A stretch of 53,693 nucleotides of DNA. Source: Rhodobacter sp. (lineage in GTDB: Bacteria > Pseudomonadota > Alphaproteobacteria > Rhodobacterales > Rhodobacteraceae). The stretch lies in the NCBI GenBank assembly GCA_022824145.1, contig JAJEAY010000015.1, positions 1 to 53,693 of the forward strand. Reading direction: 5' to 3'. Shown in pieces: positions 18,545 to 28,015 of the stretch. Within the stretch, counting starts at the first letter, position 1. Each line of letters begins with the position of its first letter. The position numbers and the translations under genes are program-made. The notes under the pieces were generated by a model. That model did no database searches. It saw only the letters and a program-made list of their open reading frames with translations, and was not told the origin of the DNA.

Positions 18545-18949
18545 ATGACTGGACGTTACGATCAGGCTGAGATGCTTGCAGCTCTTTGGACGCTGGGCGC
18601 CAACGGCAAGTTGATGCCGACATCCCATGGCATCCTCGACCGGGCCCTCCACGCCATGGCACCTAAACTGCCACAACCGCTTTCCACCCTGAAGTTCAGC
18701 GTGACAGGAGTGGGGCTCAGATGTTTCGAACTTCCCGACATCCTGCTTGCGGCACAGGAAGCGATGCTGACCAGCGAACCCAACCCAACTTATCTCTCTA
18801 CACTAGTTAACTTGAGCAAGGATGAAGCGGACGTGATCGCGATCAGACACGGTCTAAGTCTCAATGAAGCTAGGAGCATTGGAAAGAGTCTCTTCGACCA
18901 CGCCTCCAAGATCAAAGACGAAGGGCACCGAGACAGAGCGTTTGCCTGA
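18545..18949 (+). CDS. Hypothetical protein upstream of the HD/nuclease protein
   Basis: 134 residues from ATG 18545, set by a strong ribosome-binding site (AGGGGAGG, 18528-18535) 9 bases upstream; an in-frame ATG at 18512 lacks one. The protein is soluble and mostly helical: QAEMLAALWTLGANGKLMPT, then FELPDILLAAQEAMLTSEPN and KDEADVIAIRHGLSLNEARS. No known domain is recognised. The 14-base gap to the HD gene points to one operon, so it may be an accessory or control subunit for that protein (inference). Confidence 0.6.
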   Translation: MTGRYDQAEMLAALWTLGANGKLMPTSHGILDRALHAMAPKLPQPLSTLKFSVTGVGLRCFELPDILLAAQEAMLTSEPNPTYLSTLVNLSKDEADVIAIRHGLSLNEARSIGKSLFDHASKIKDEGHRDRAFA

Positions 18950-18963
18950 CTCGCGGGATCCTC

Positions 18964-21453
18964 ATGTCGAATTCTCTGCAAGTAAGGCTTAGGAAGGACG
19001 CGCCAATCCTTTCCAGGAAAATTGACAGTCTATGCAACTGTTGGCTGAAGACATCTTCCGAGCGAATTTCCGCCAACGAGCCAAGACCAAAACAGATAAA
19101 CGACGTCGTCTGGGGGACGGTCGAGCTGTTTCCGTGGGAAGTTGCCGTCTTGGATAGCGGCTTGATGCAGAGGATGCGCGGAGTGCGCCAGCTGGGATTG
19201 GCCAACCTAGTCTTTCCCGGAGCGTCTCACGACAGACTTGAGCATTCGATAGGTGTTGTTGGAGCTACCGAGACAATGGTAGACGCACTCAATCGCCAAG
19301 TCGATCGTTGGAATAGCGGAAAAGAAAGGGACGCGGCACCCTTGGAACGGATCGACATGGTTGATCGGTGTCGCTTGCGGCTTGCTGCAATTTTCCATGA
19401 CTTAGGCCATGGCCCGTACAGTCATGCAATTGAACCGGTATTGGAGGTTGCTTCACCTTTAGGGGAAGCAACCGAAACCACCACGAGCAGCTGGCGCACC
19501 GATATAGGCACAGTGCGTCAGCTGTTGTCAGACGAATATCGCTTGAACGCCGTTCCGGCCGTTTCAGAAATTCTGTCCGTGATGACTGTCATGTCGGAAC
19601 CGGTCAAGGAACTGCTGGGCAACGACAAGCTGAACATTCCGAGGCGGAACGGCATTGAATCACTTCAGGAGCAACTGACAGCTTGTATCATCGGTGCCAT
19701 TGAGGGTCCGGGCGCAGACCACCTCTCCACAGTGATTTGCGGCCAACTGGACGCAGACCGAATGGATTACCTTGCGAGGGACGCTCACCATTCAGGACTG
19801 AAGATCGGATTCGATACTGACCGGCTCCTGTCCCGGCTTGAATTACTCCAAGTTAGGGACGACAATACCCCTAACTCAGACGACGATCTACGTCAGCGAA
19901 TTGCCGACAGGAAACCTGATCATGTTCCTCAGATCGGCATTGCATCTTCGGGATTTGGGTCGTTTGAGCAAATGCTCATTGGGCGTACCTTCCTCTATGA
20001 CCGTTTATATCACCACCACAAAGTAAGGGCCGCGGAGGCTATGGCCCAGCGGATGCTACTGGTGGCGGAAAGGGACCGTGAGCGTCGTCTTGATCTTGAA
20101 GAGATATTCATTCCGGTCGGCGATGAAACACTCCTGAACATAATTTCTCAAGAAGTGTCACATCCAAAATTTGAAACCGAATCACAATCCGCAGCTATCC
20201 TCGCGCGTGGCATTCTGGAACGCAATCTCCTGCACCGGGCGTTTGCGTTCAGATCTAGATTTATTGCTGCACCGGAAGGAATCGATAAGAAAAACGCTGA
20301 ACAGACATGCAATGAGAAGTGGCGGCGCATTCTGAGATCCCTTGATTCTCTGTCAAAGCGGTATGAATTCGGTCGTTGCATCCATAAGTTCGCGAACAAA
20401 GTGACTAATGCATTGCTCGCATCGTCATCCACCGACTTGGACAGAGGAGAAATTAACGCACTTGCAGAGGCGCTCAAACGTATCTGCCCCGAACAAATCA
20501 TCGTGGATATCCCAAGCCGCAAAGCGGATGCCATTCGGATTCTCGCCTGATACCCTGATGGATCGCTCAAGGTTCCCGAGTTTTCCTTCAACCCAGTCAA
20601 ATGGGCGGATGCATATGATTTGCAGAAAAGAACTGGCTATGTCTTTGCGCCTAGGGATGTTCTGCCCATCATAGCTTTCTCGGCAAAGGTATTGTTTCTC
20701 GTCAAGTTTGGAGCCGCCATGAACGGCGATGCAAATGGCTATATCAAGGCAGGAAACTCGGACATAAGCAGCTGGCTGAACTGTATCTTTGAAGCGAATT
20801 TGATCGATGAAGAAGTTGCTAATTTGCTTCGATCAAACCGGGGGTCTTTGCTTAGTATCGAAATCAGAGACCTGAAAATTCCAAAAAAATGGGCGACCGA
20901 ACGGCCCGAACTCGCTGCCACATTGACGAACGATCTTCGAAATGGGCTGAAAGGCGGGTTGGTTTACAAAGACCTGAAATCTTTCCGGAAGGTCATGCAG
21001 GCGATGTTTGGGTTTGTAGATAAATGGTACGAAGGCAATTTGATCGTGAGTGGCGTAGAAAACGAAGCTAAGCTCCAAGATCTTCTCTGTAGTCATTTCC
21101 GTTCAAGAAAAATAAGGGTAACCGAAGGATCTTCAGTTGGTGGGGGAAGATTGGATCTGTACGTCGACAATAGCATTGTGGTCGAATTAAAATTCGTAGG
21201 ATCCAAGACTGCGGAGCCAACTTCCGCAGCACCTTACGCCGGTGCCCAGGGTCGGCGATACGCAATTGCCCTCCAGTCTCAGATCGTGCTTTCTGTGACT
21301 GCGGTCCGCATCGCGAAAGGAGGGAATCCGCCTCAAAGATGCGATATGATTGAAATCCGCAGATCAGCTACGCACGATGGTAACAGAACGGAGATTCGCT
21401 TCACGTTGCCATTTGGGGCAGATCTACCGTCCAGACAAACGCCCGAAAAGTGA
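18964..21453 (+). pseudogene. HD-domain phosphohydrolase fused to a PD-(D/E)XK-like domain, split by an in-frame TGA
   Basis: One frame encodes about 829 residues, interrupted only by TGA at 20548-20550. Before the stop (528 residues) is an HD phosphohydrolase of the dGTPase/SAMHD1 kind: DRLEHSIG with H94, FHDLGHGPYSHAIE with the H145-D146 pair, and QLDADRMDYLARDAHHSGLK with a further metal-binding aspartate. The coherent sequence resumes straight after the stop (YPDGSLKVPEFSFNPVKWAD) and runs to 21453. Its end has GGGRLDLYVDNSIVVELKFV, which fits a PD-(D/E)XK nuclease core (Asp, then Glu-x-Lys). A small gene lies 14 bases upstream. HD enzymes of this type hydrolyse dNTPs or cyclic nucleotides; with a nuclease-like tail the architecture suggests anti-phage defence. 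It could be a split gene making two polypeptides, a recent pseudogene or a base error. Confidence 0.66.
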
Positions 21454-21908
21454 CCCATTTTTTGCTGGGCGGGTGACGAAGGTGCGATGACATTTGATCG
21501 AATGGCCCGGACCTGCTGAGGAGCTCGTCGCGGACAGGCAGCGCCCCTAAAGTCCCAAACGACTGGCCGTTTCCGTCGAGGATGAAACACGCCCGGACGA
21601 TCCAAATCCTGATCTTCGCCAGAGTCTCAATGTCAGGAAAGCCAACGAGCCAACGGATCACCACTTTTGCTGGAAACAATCGCTACACGGCCAGCGGCCA
21701 ACTTAGCTGAAAACACTGGTCCGGCGATGATCTTGGTTGCAATTAAACAGCCACCAAACCAAATAAGGGCCAAGATCCCAAGTTATCTGGCAGCAGACTT
21801 CAGAGGCAAGGCCAATCCATCGCGGATAGGACGAGAACAGACCTGAGAACCGCACAAAAACTTGATGGTTCTGAATCCGGAATGCGCAAATTGGATGAGA
21901 GGCTGACA
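21454..21908. other. Intergenic gap before yggS
   Basis: About 455 bases. A minus-strand frame of 92 codons (21401-21679) is open but has no recognisable domain and overlaps the end of the HD gene. Nothing else is seen; the 3' part should contain the yggS promoter. Confidence 0.35.
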
Positions 21909-22577
21909 ATGGCGCTGAATGATGTCCTTGAACGAATCCAGGCGGAAGAAGCCCGAATTGGGCGAGAGGTCGGCTCGACCCGGCTTATCGCCGTTTCAAA
22001 GCTGCAGCCATTGGACCGGATCAAGGCTGCGCTCGACGCCGGACACAGGCTGTTCGGCGAAAACAGGGTCCAGGAAGCCGCCGGGAAATGGCCAGCGCTA
22101 AGGGAACGCTACCCAGATCTTAAGCTGCACCTGATTGGTCCGCTTCAGACCAACAAGGTAAGGCAGGCGATAAAGCTGTTCGACGCGATCGAATCCCTTG
22201 ACCGACCCAAACTTGCCCACACGCTGGCCAGGTTGCAGGGAGAATTCGGCACCTGCCCCGCACTCTACGTACAGGTAAACACCGGCGAAGAACCGCAGAA
22301 GGCCGGCGTAATGCCAATGGATGCAGACGGGTTCATCGCCGAATGCCGGAGACTCGATCTGCCGGTCGTTGGACTAATGTGCATCCCTCCATTTGACGAG
22401 GAACCGTCCCTGCATTTCGCGCTTCTTGCCAAAATTGCAGCGCGAAACGGATTGTCGGAGCTGTCAATGGGAATGAGCGGGGACTTCGAAAGAGCGATCG
22501 CTCAGGGCGCGACGAGTGTACGGGTGGGGTCGGCCGTATTCGGTGGCCGGGTTCAGTCCTTCTCGGACAATCCATAA
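21909..22577 (+). CDS. yggS: YggS-family pyridoxal phosphate homeostasis protein
   Basis: 222 residues from ATG 21909; an in-frame start 27 bases upstream is less family-like. The fold-type III barrel binds PLP through K31 in LIAVSKLQP. Family hallmarks follow: GENRVQEAAGKW, LHLIGPLQTNK, VQVNTGEEPQKAG and LSMGMSGDFERAIAQGATSV, then VRVGSAVFGGR at the end. The protein buffers and delivers PLP and affects amino-acid and keto-acid balance; no catalytic turnover is established. It is a stand-alone gene here, often a neighbour of proC or cell-division genes in other bacteria but not in this window. Confidence 0.93.
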   Translation: MALNDVLERIQAEEARIGREVGSTRLIAVSKLQPLDRIKAALDAGHRLFGENRVQEAAGKWPALRERYPDLKLHLIGPLQTNKVRQAIKLFDAIESLDRPKLAHTLARLQGEFGTCPALYVQVNTGEEPQKAGVMPMDADGFIAECRRLDLPVVGLMCIPPFDEEPSLHFALLAKIAARNGLSELSMGMSGDFERAIAQGATSVRVGSAVFGGRVQSFSDNP

Positions 22578-22850
22578 GGATTCGTCCGGAAAACCATCGG
22601 CGGAACCTTGTTTGACGTCGTCGGCCATCGGCCCGTTCTCTGCACGGATCCGAGTCTGAAGCGCAACTTCCGGCCGAATCCACTTACCGCGAAACCTCGA
22701 TTCATAGCGGTGGATCGCGTCAGTCTGCGCCTCGCGATCTGAAAGACAGCGCGCGTTCCAGAACTGGCTCAACTGGAAACCGAATCGCGGGACTCACAAT
22801 TGATCCAGCCATCGCCGATTCGCCGTTTCCCGAAGCTCCAACCCAGTGCG

Positions 22851-23819
22851 TCAGGAAGTCTGCGTTTCCGTGATAACTGCCGCCTGCTGGACGATCACCT
22901 CCGCCTGCCTGATGGAAGCTATGTCCACCAGCCGCCCCTTGTAGACGGTCGCTCCCGAGCCTTCCTTCCTAGCCTGCTCCATCGCGTCGAGGATTTCCCG
23001 TGCCTCCGACACCTGATCCTCTGAAGGAGTGAACACCTCATTGGCGAGTGACACCTGCCGGGGATGGATCGCCCACTTGCCAACCATCCCAAGAGTTGCC
23101 GAACGGCGCGCCTGGGCAACGAAGCCCTCATCGTCGGAAAAGTCACCGAACGGGCCATCGACCGGCAGCACTCCGTGAGCCCGGCAAGCGGCGACGATGG
23201 CAGCCTGTGCCCAATGCCAGGGATCGGACCAATGTTTCTTGCCATCGTGAATCATGTAATAGTTCTCTTGAGTCCCGCCTATTCCGGTCGTCTGCATTCC
23301 CATTGACGCCGCGAAGTCAGCCGCTCCCAAGCTCATGGCCTGGAGACGGGGGCTCGAAGATGCGATCTCCTCAACGTGGGCAATGCCAGCGGCACTCTCG
23401 ATGATGACCTCCAGACTGATGCGCTTCGTCCGGCCGGAAGCTGACTCCGCTGCCGTGACAAGTGCGTCCACTGCATAGACGTCGGCCGCGCGGCCAACTT
23501 TGGGAATCATGATCTGGTCAAGCCGTTCGGAAGCCTGCTCCAGAAGATCCACGACATCACGGTACCAATAGGGTGTGTCGAGTCCGTTGATACGAACCGA
23601 CAGGCACTTCCGTCCCCAATCAATATCGCCGATAGCCTGAACGATATTGCTGCGCGCCTGCGGCTTGTCGTCCGGCGCCACACTGTCCTCAAGGTCAAGA
23701 TTGATCACATCCGCTGCGCTTGCAGCCATTTTCTCGAAAATCCCCGGCCGGGAACCCGGGCCGAACAGCTGGCAGCGATTTGGTCGGGACGGAGCGGTCG
23801 GCTGAACTATGAAGGACAT
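22851..23819 (-). CDS. mcl1: L-malyl-CoA/beta-methylmalyl-CoA lyase
   Basis: 322 residues from ATG 23819, where AAAGGA precedes MSFIVQPTAPSRPNRCQLFG, matching the N-terminus of alphaproteobacterial Mcl1. It belongs to the HpcH/HpaI aldolase (citrate lyase beta) superfamily: CQLFGPGSRPGIFEKMAASA, INLDLEDSVAPDDK with the metal-binding acidic residues, EVIIESAAGIAHVEEIASSS, and the diagnostic AMSLGAADFAASMGMQT and WAIHPRQVSLANEVFTP. It cleaves malyl-CoA or methylmalyl-CoA to glyoxylate plus acetyl- or propionyl-CoA in the ethylmalonyl-CoA pathway or C1/glyoxylate metabolism. It is divergent from the D-amino-acid cluster. The close match to the Rhodobacter enzyme is recalled, not computed. Confidence 0.9.
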   Translation of the reverse strand: MSFIVQPTAPSRPNRCQLFGPGSRPGIFEKMAASAADVINLDLEDSVAPDDKPQARSNIVQAIGDIDWGRKCLSVRINGLDTPYWYRDVVDLLEQASERLDQIMIPKVGRAADVYAVDALVTAAESASGRTKRISLEVIIESAAGIAHVEEIASSSPRLQAMSLGAADFAASMGMQTTGIGGTQENYYMIHDGKKHWSDPWHWAQAAIVAACRAHGVLPVDGPFGDFSDDEGFVAQARRSATLGMVGKWAIHPRQVSLANEVFTPSEDQVSEAREILDAMEQARKEGSGATVYKGRLVDIASIRQAEVIVQQAAVITETQTS

Positions 23820-24165
23820 CGGCGATCCTTTGAGAAGGCGGTGACTTGATTTCCGGCGACGTAAATTATTGCCATACCCACTGCAAGGCTGGTGAGTTCC
23901 GAACCGCGGGAATTGCAACCCTTCAGTCCACTGGCCGCGAAATTAGATGGCCACAATCCCAATCCATTTGTCAATTCGACGAGTATGTGGGATTGACGGT
24001 GACTGGAATCGGCCGAGGAATTGAAGCACGGGTCGAGGCCAGCGATAGGCAATGATCCGTTTCAACCGGTCCTCCATCGCCCGAAAGCTTCAAGTCCGGG
24101 AGACGGAGGGATGGAATCCGCCCCAGAGGCTGGTTCCACATCAACCAATGGAGAGGATTCGCAAA
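23820..24165. other. Divergent intergenic region between mcl1 and dgcN
   Basis: About 345 bases that must hold the promoters of both divergent units. A ribosome-binding site for the right-hand gene (GAGAGGA near 24151-24157) is evident. I see no clear operator or riboswitch. Confidence 0.4.
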
Positions 24166-25167
24166 ATGATAAAGGCACCATACCTGCTGTTTTTGGGTGA
24201 TGCGCCTGACCAGCTTTCCGCAAAAGTGGCTCAAGGCATCAATGACTGGAGACCGGGACGGGCCGTCGGCCAGTTCCGGATGCCAGGCTGCGGGGCGAAC
24301 CTCGGACTGCCCGATATGTCGCTCGACGATGCCCGCGAGGCAGGTGCGCAAACGCTTGTCATCGGTGTGGCAAACCGGGGCGGCTTAATAGGCCCTGAAT
24401 GGAAAAAGGTACTTGTCGAGGCGCTTGAGAAGGGATTCGACCTCGCTTCAGGACTGCACAATCTTCTCCGCGACGAGCCTGATCTGGTCGCCATCGCCAG
24501 TTCTTCCGGCCGATCGCTGCACGATGTGCGGGTGCCCAGTGTGCCCTACCCGATCGCCAACGGAAAACCACGTTCGGGAAAACGGTGCCTGACAGTTGGT
24601 ACGGACTGTTCCGTAGGCAAGATGTACGCCACTCTTGCCATGGAACGCGAATTCAGCAGACGCGGCTTGGCAGCGACCTTCCGTGCCACAGGGCAGACTG
24701 GCATCCTTATCGATGGTGACGGTGTGCCGCTGGATGCCGTGGTCGCGGACTTCATGGCAGGATCTGTGGAGTGGCTGACACCGGCCAACGACGATGGTCA
24801 CTGGGATCTTCTGGAAGGTCAGGGATCGCTGTTCCACATCTCCTATTCAGGCGTGACTATGGCGCTGATCCATGGCGGGCAGCCTGATGCGCTGGTGCTT
24901 TGCCATGAACCCACTCGGAAACACATGCGCGGACTGCCCGACTATCGGCTTCCGTCACTCGAAGCCGTTCGAGACCTGGCGCTTCAGTTGGCGCAGGTGG
25001 CCAATCCCTCCTGCAAGGTCGCCGGCATAGCCGTGAACACCGCTGCGCTTGACGAGAGCGACGCCGAGGCCTGCCTCTCCGAAATCGAGGCCCGGATGGA
25101 ACTTCCGACGGTCGATCCCTTCCGCCAAGGTGCAGGGCGGCTGGTCGATGCCCTGATCGCGGACTGA
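24166..25167 (+). CDS. dgcN: DUF1611-family protein, DgcN-like
   Basis: 333 residues from ATG 24166, supported by a GAGAGGA site 9 bases upstream; the frame extends further but without family features. A DUF1611 protein: the N-terminal half has MPGCGANLGLPDMSLDDARE, and the C-terminal half has a P-loop-like LTVGTDCSVGKMYATLAM (145-153 core), RATGQTGILIDGDGVPLDAV and ALVLCHEPTRKHMRGLPDY. In marine bacteria DgcN and DgcA were described as a pathway that handles D-glutamate by N-acetylation and racemisation (recalled). The enolase-fold racemase gene follows after 80 bases, which supports this call. No dgcR-like regulator is in the window. Confidence 0.82.
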   Translation: MIKAPYLLFLGDAPDQLSAKVAQGINDWRPGRAVGQFRMPGCGANLGLPDMSLDDAREAGAQTLVIGVANRGGLIGPEWKKVLVEALEKGFDLASGLHNLLRDEPDLVAIASSSGRSLHDVRVPSVPYPIANGKPRSGKRCLTVGTDCSVGKMYATLAMEREFSRRGLAATFRATGQTGILIDGDGVPLDAVVADFMAGSVEWLTPANDDGHWDLLEGQGSLFHISYSGVTMALIHGGQPDALVLCHEPTRKHMRGLPDYRLPSLEAVRDLALQLAQVANPSCKVAGIAVNTAALDESDAEACLSEIEARMELPTVDPFRQGAGRLVDALIAD

Positions 25168-25247
25168 CCTGCCCAGCCATCTCTTGAGAACGAGTTTGGC
25201 AGTGTTCAACCCTATACAGGCATATGGTCGGCAGATAGGTTCCCAGC

Positions 25248-26210
25248 ATGAAAGTCTCAGTCGCGCGTGACGTGTTTCCGCTGGTCAGGGCGTTTACGAT
25301 CTCTCGCGGATCCAGAACCGAAGCCCATGTCCTGACCGCTTCTGTCAATGATGGCGGAATAACAGGATGCGGGGAGTGCGTGCCATATGCCCGTTATGGA
25401 GAGACACTCGATTCAGTGCAGCGCCAGATCGAGCGCTTTGACGGGATTGACCGTACCGCATTGCAGGAGGCGCTGCCCCCGGGAGCGGCAAGGAACGCGA
25501 TTGACTGCGCGTTATGGGATCTGGAAGCGAAGCTGCTGGGACGGCGGGTCTGGGAACTGGCAGGATTTTCCGCGCCGGGCCCGGTCGTAACGGCCTATAC
25601 GATTTCGCTCGACACTCCCCACAATATGGGTTTGGCCGCGGCGGAGAACTCCCATCGGCCGATGCTGAAGATCAAGCTCGGAACACCGGACGACATGCCC
25701 AGGCTGGAAGCTGTCCGAAATAACGCGCCGAATACGCGAATCATTGTTGACGCCAACGAGGGCTGGACCGCGGAAATCTACAGCGACCTTGCCCCGCATC
25801 TGGTTCGGTTGGGTGTGGAACTGGTGGAGCAGCCACTCCCGGCGCGGGACGACGCAGTACTGGCCGAGATTCCCCGTCCGCTGCCGGTCTGCGCGGACGA
25901 GAGCTGTCATGACCGCGCGTCACTGCCAAACCTCAAGGGCAGGTATGACTTCGTGAACATCAAGCTCGACAAGACCGGAGGACTCACCGAGGCGCTTGCC
26001 CTTCGCAATGCTGCGCGGGCGGCAGGATACGGTGTCATGGTCGGCTGCATGATGGGATCCAGCCTGGCGATGGCGCCAGCGGTGCTCGTGGCGCAGAACG
26101 CCGCCGTCGTTGACCTTGACGGCCCGCTTCTTTTGGCCGAAGACCGCGAGGTACCGCTTGGATATGACGGTTCCGAAGTGCATCCGCCATCTAGGGAACT
26201 TTGGGGCTGA
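25248..26210 (+). CDS. dgcA: Enolase-superfamily dipeptide epimerase / N-acyl-D-amino acid racemase, DgcA-like
   Basis: 320 residues of the L-Ala-D/L-Glu epimerase branch of the enolase superfamily. All catalytic elements are visible: the general base pair K141/K143 in LKIKLG, metal ligands D168 (IIVDANEGW), E194 (VEQPLP) and D217 (CADESC), and the opposite general base K239 in NIKLDKTGG. The N-terminal capping domain (SRGSRTEAHVLTASVNDGG) sets specificity. In its context with DgcN it probably racemises N-acetyl-D-glutamate or a similar N-acyl amino acid; dipeptide epimerisation in murein recycling is the alternative. It forms a cluster with the transaminase gene 55 bases downstream. Confidence 0.85.
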   Translation: MKVSVARDVFPLVRAFTISRGSRTEAHVLTASVNDGGITGCGECVPYARYGETLDSVQRQIERFDGIDRTALQEALPPGAARNAIDCALWDLEAKLLGRRVWELAGFSAPGPVVTAYTISLDTPHNMGLAAAENSHRPMLKIKLGTPDDMPRLEAVRNNAPNTRIIVDANEGWTAEIYSDLAPHLVRLGVELVEQPLPARDDAVLAEIPRPLPVCADESCHDRASLPNLKGRYDFVNIKLDKTGGLTEALALRNAARAAGYGVMVGCMMGSSLAMAPAVLVAQNAAVVDLDGPLLLAEDREVPLGYDGSEVHPPSRELWG

Positions 26211-26265
26211 GGTGATGTTAGTGGATTCCTGGCGGTATTCAGCCTGAAGACGGAGACGGGAAGCA

Positions 26266-27129
26266 ATGAGCCGGATCGTATATGTGAACGGGGCCTACGT
26301 GCCGGAGGAAGAGGCCAACGTATCGGTCTTTGACCGTGGATTTCTTTTCGCCGATGGCGTTTACGAGGTCACAAGCGTTCTGGACGGCAGGCTTGTTGAT
26401 TTCGACGGGCATGCAGCGCGTCTCGCGAGATCACTGGGCGAACTGGAAATGGAATCCCCGGCCAGCCGTGACGAACTGCTGGAAATCCACCGCGAGATCG
26501 TGTCGCGAAACCAGGTCAAGGACGGCCTTGTCTATCTGCAGGTGACGCGCGGAGCAGCGGCAGACAGGGATTTCGCATATCCCGACCCTGAAGAAGTGTC
26601 TCCGACCATCGTGGTCTTCACACAGTCCAAACCGGGCCTGGCAGACGCTCCGCAATCAAAGGTCGGGATCAAGGTGATTTCAGTGCCAGATCTTCGCTGG
26701 AAGCGTCGGGACATCAAGACCGTTCAGCTGCTCTATCCGTCCATGGGAAAGATGCTGGCCAAGAAAGACGGCTGCGATGATGCATGGATGATTGAGGATG
26801 GCCTCGTTACCGAGGGAACGAGCAACAACGCATACATAGTCAAAGACGGCGTGATCGTGACGCGGAACCTCAGCAACGACATACTGCATGGCATCACCCG
26901 CGCTGCCGTACTTCGGTTCGCGAAAGAGGCGCAGATGCAGGTTCAGGAGCGCCCTTTTACGATTGAGGAAGCGCAGGCTGCGGACGAGGCCTTCATCACG
27001 TCGGCATCGACCTTTGTAATGCCGGTGGTGGAAATTGACGGCCTCGAACTGGGCGGCGGAAAGCCCGGGCCGGTGGCAACGCGGCTGCGGGAGATTTATC
27101 TCGACGAAAGCCGAAAAAACACGGTCTGA
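26266..27129 (+). CDS. dat: D-amino-acid transaminase (class IV)
   Basis: 287 residues, a normal length. Class IV PLP fold: the N-terminal VSVFDRGFLFADGVYEVTSV is characteristic of D-alanine aminotransferases, RRDIKTVQLLYPSMGK contains the PLP lysine K151, and EGTSNNAYIV and ITRAAVLRFAKE bind the cofactor. It moves the amino group between D-alanine, D-glutamate and 2-oxoacids in the cytoplasm, supplying or degrading D-amino acids. Its place behind dgcN-dgcA makes a small D-amino-acid metabolic cluster. Branched-chain or aminodeoxychorismate enzymes share the fold, but the start and DIKT motifs favour the D-specific type. Confidence 0.85.
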   Translation: MSRIVYVNGAYVPEEEANVSVFDRGFLFADGVYEVTSVLDGRLVDFDGHAARLARSLGELEMESPASRDELLEIHREIVSRNQVKDGLVYLQVTRGAAADRDFAYPDPEEVSPTIVVFTQSKPGLADAPQSKVGIKVISVPDLRWKRRDIKTVQLLYPSMGKMLAKKDGCDDAWMIEDGLVTEGTSNNAYIVKDGVIVTRNLSNDILHGITRAAVLRFAKEAQMQVQERPFTIEEAQAADEAFITSASTFVMPVVEIDGLELGGGKPGPVATRLREIYLDESRKNTV

Positions 27130-27636
27130 GAGCCATCTTGCCGCGAATTCGGCAGTGTGACAGGAATGCAGCGAAAGAGATTTGCAGGCGGGAAGCCCTG
27201 CGGCCTATCGAGTGCGGAGGCTTGTCCCTGTGATGACGACGGGTCCGTATTCTGTGCCGGAGTGATTGGCCAGCCATAGTGCTCTCTCCGCTCCAATCTG
27301 ATGGAAATTGACCGGCCCCGTTCGGGTCGGCAGTTCCAGCACCACTTCCCGAATCCGGCTCCATGAAGCGCAGTTGACAGCTGCCAAGGGTCACCCCTCT
27401 GTCGCGAACGGTTCCATCCCGCAGCAGCGCTGGCCAGCGAATTCCCGGCATGGCGATGCCGCACCGACTGGGGTCAGTTGGTCAAATCGCGCCCGAAGAC
27501 TACCCGGACCGATCACGGAATTCACCTCCGCGGTCAATGTCGGCAAGGGCAGGCAGCTGCGGAAGGACGGCCACTACACTGACGACAGGGAAAACCTGCT
27601 TGGGCCGTACTGCCGAATCGGACCTGGGACTACGTC
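27130..27636. other. Convergent intergenic gap
   Basis: About 505 bases between the convergent transaminase and thioredoxin genes. Short minus-strand frames (for example 27205-27387, with NFHQIGAERALWLANHSGTE) could be a relic, but no start site or family supports a gene. No clear terminator with a T-run is seen. Confidence 0.35.
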
Positions 27637-27957
27637 TCACAGGGATCCGTCAATCCAATGCTGCAGCGAAGTCTTTGGCGCAGCCCCGGTCCTGTTTGAG
27701 ACCACCTGGCCGTCCTTGAACATGAACAGGGCGGGAATTCCCCGCACACCCAGCCTTGAGGGAGAGTCCGGGCTGTCATCGACGTTGACCTTCACGATCT
27801 TCACGCGCCCGGAATACTCCTCTGAGAGCTCCTCAAGAGCGGGCCCGATCTGCTTGCAGGGGCCGCACCATTCAGCCCAGAAATCCACGACTACTGGAAT
27901 TTCAGACTGCTCGACCTCGGCATTGAAGGTTTCGTCGGTTACGGCGATGGTGGCCAT
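27637..27957 (-). CDS. trxA: Thioredoxin
   Basis: 106 residues, the usual size. [18 protein letters not shown] carries the redox-active WCGPC (30-34), and the cis-proline P75 is in [10 protein letters not shown]. It reduces disulfides of cytoplasmic enzymes such as ribonucleotide reductase with electrons from thioredoxin reductase. It follows addA by 58 bases on the same strand, the arrangement seen in related alphaproteobacteria. Confidence 0.95.
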   Translation of the reverse strand: MATIAVTDETFNAEVEQSEIPVVVDFWAEWCGPCKQIGPALEELSEEYSGRVKIVKVNVDDSPDSPSRLGVRGIPALFMFKDGQVVSNRTGAAPKTSLQHWIDGSL

Positions 27958-28015
27958 TTATGCTCTCCCGGGGATTCCTGTCAGATGCCCTAGGTGCGGA
28001 CATTTCCGCTGCAGG

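Noticed and set aside
3952-20550. Stop-codon recoding (TAG at 3952 and 8980, TGA at 20548) as a genome-wide feature
   Set aside because: Core genes use normal stops and are intact, the interrupted genes are accessory, and two different stop codons are involved. Decay or base error is simpler.
21401-21679. 92-codon minus-strand frame, possible transposase or toxin remnant
   Set aside because: No recognisable motif, and it overlaps the end of the HD/nuclease gene.
22464-22772. 102-codon minus-strand frame overlapping the yggS end
   Set aside because: Plausible composition but no ribosome-binding site, no domain, and a large overlap with a certain gene.
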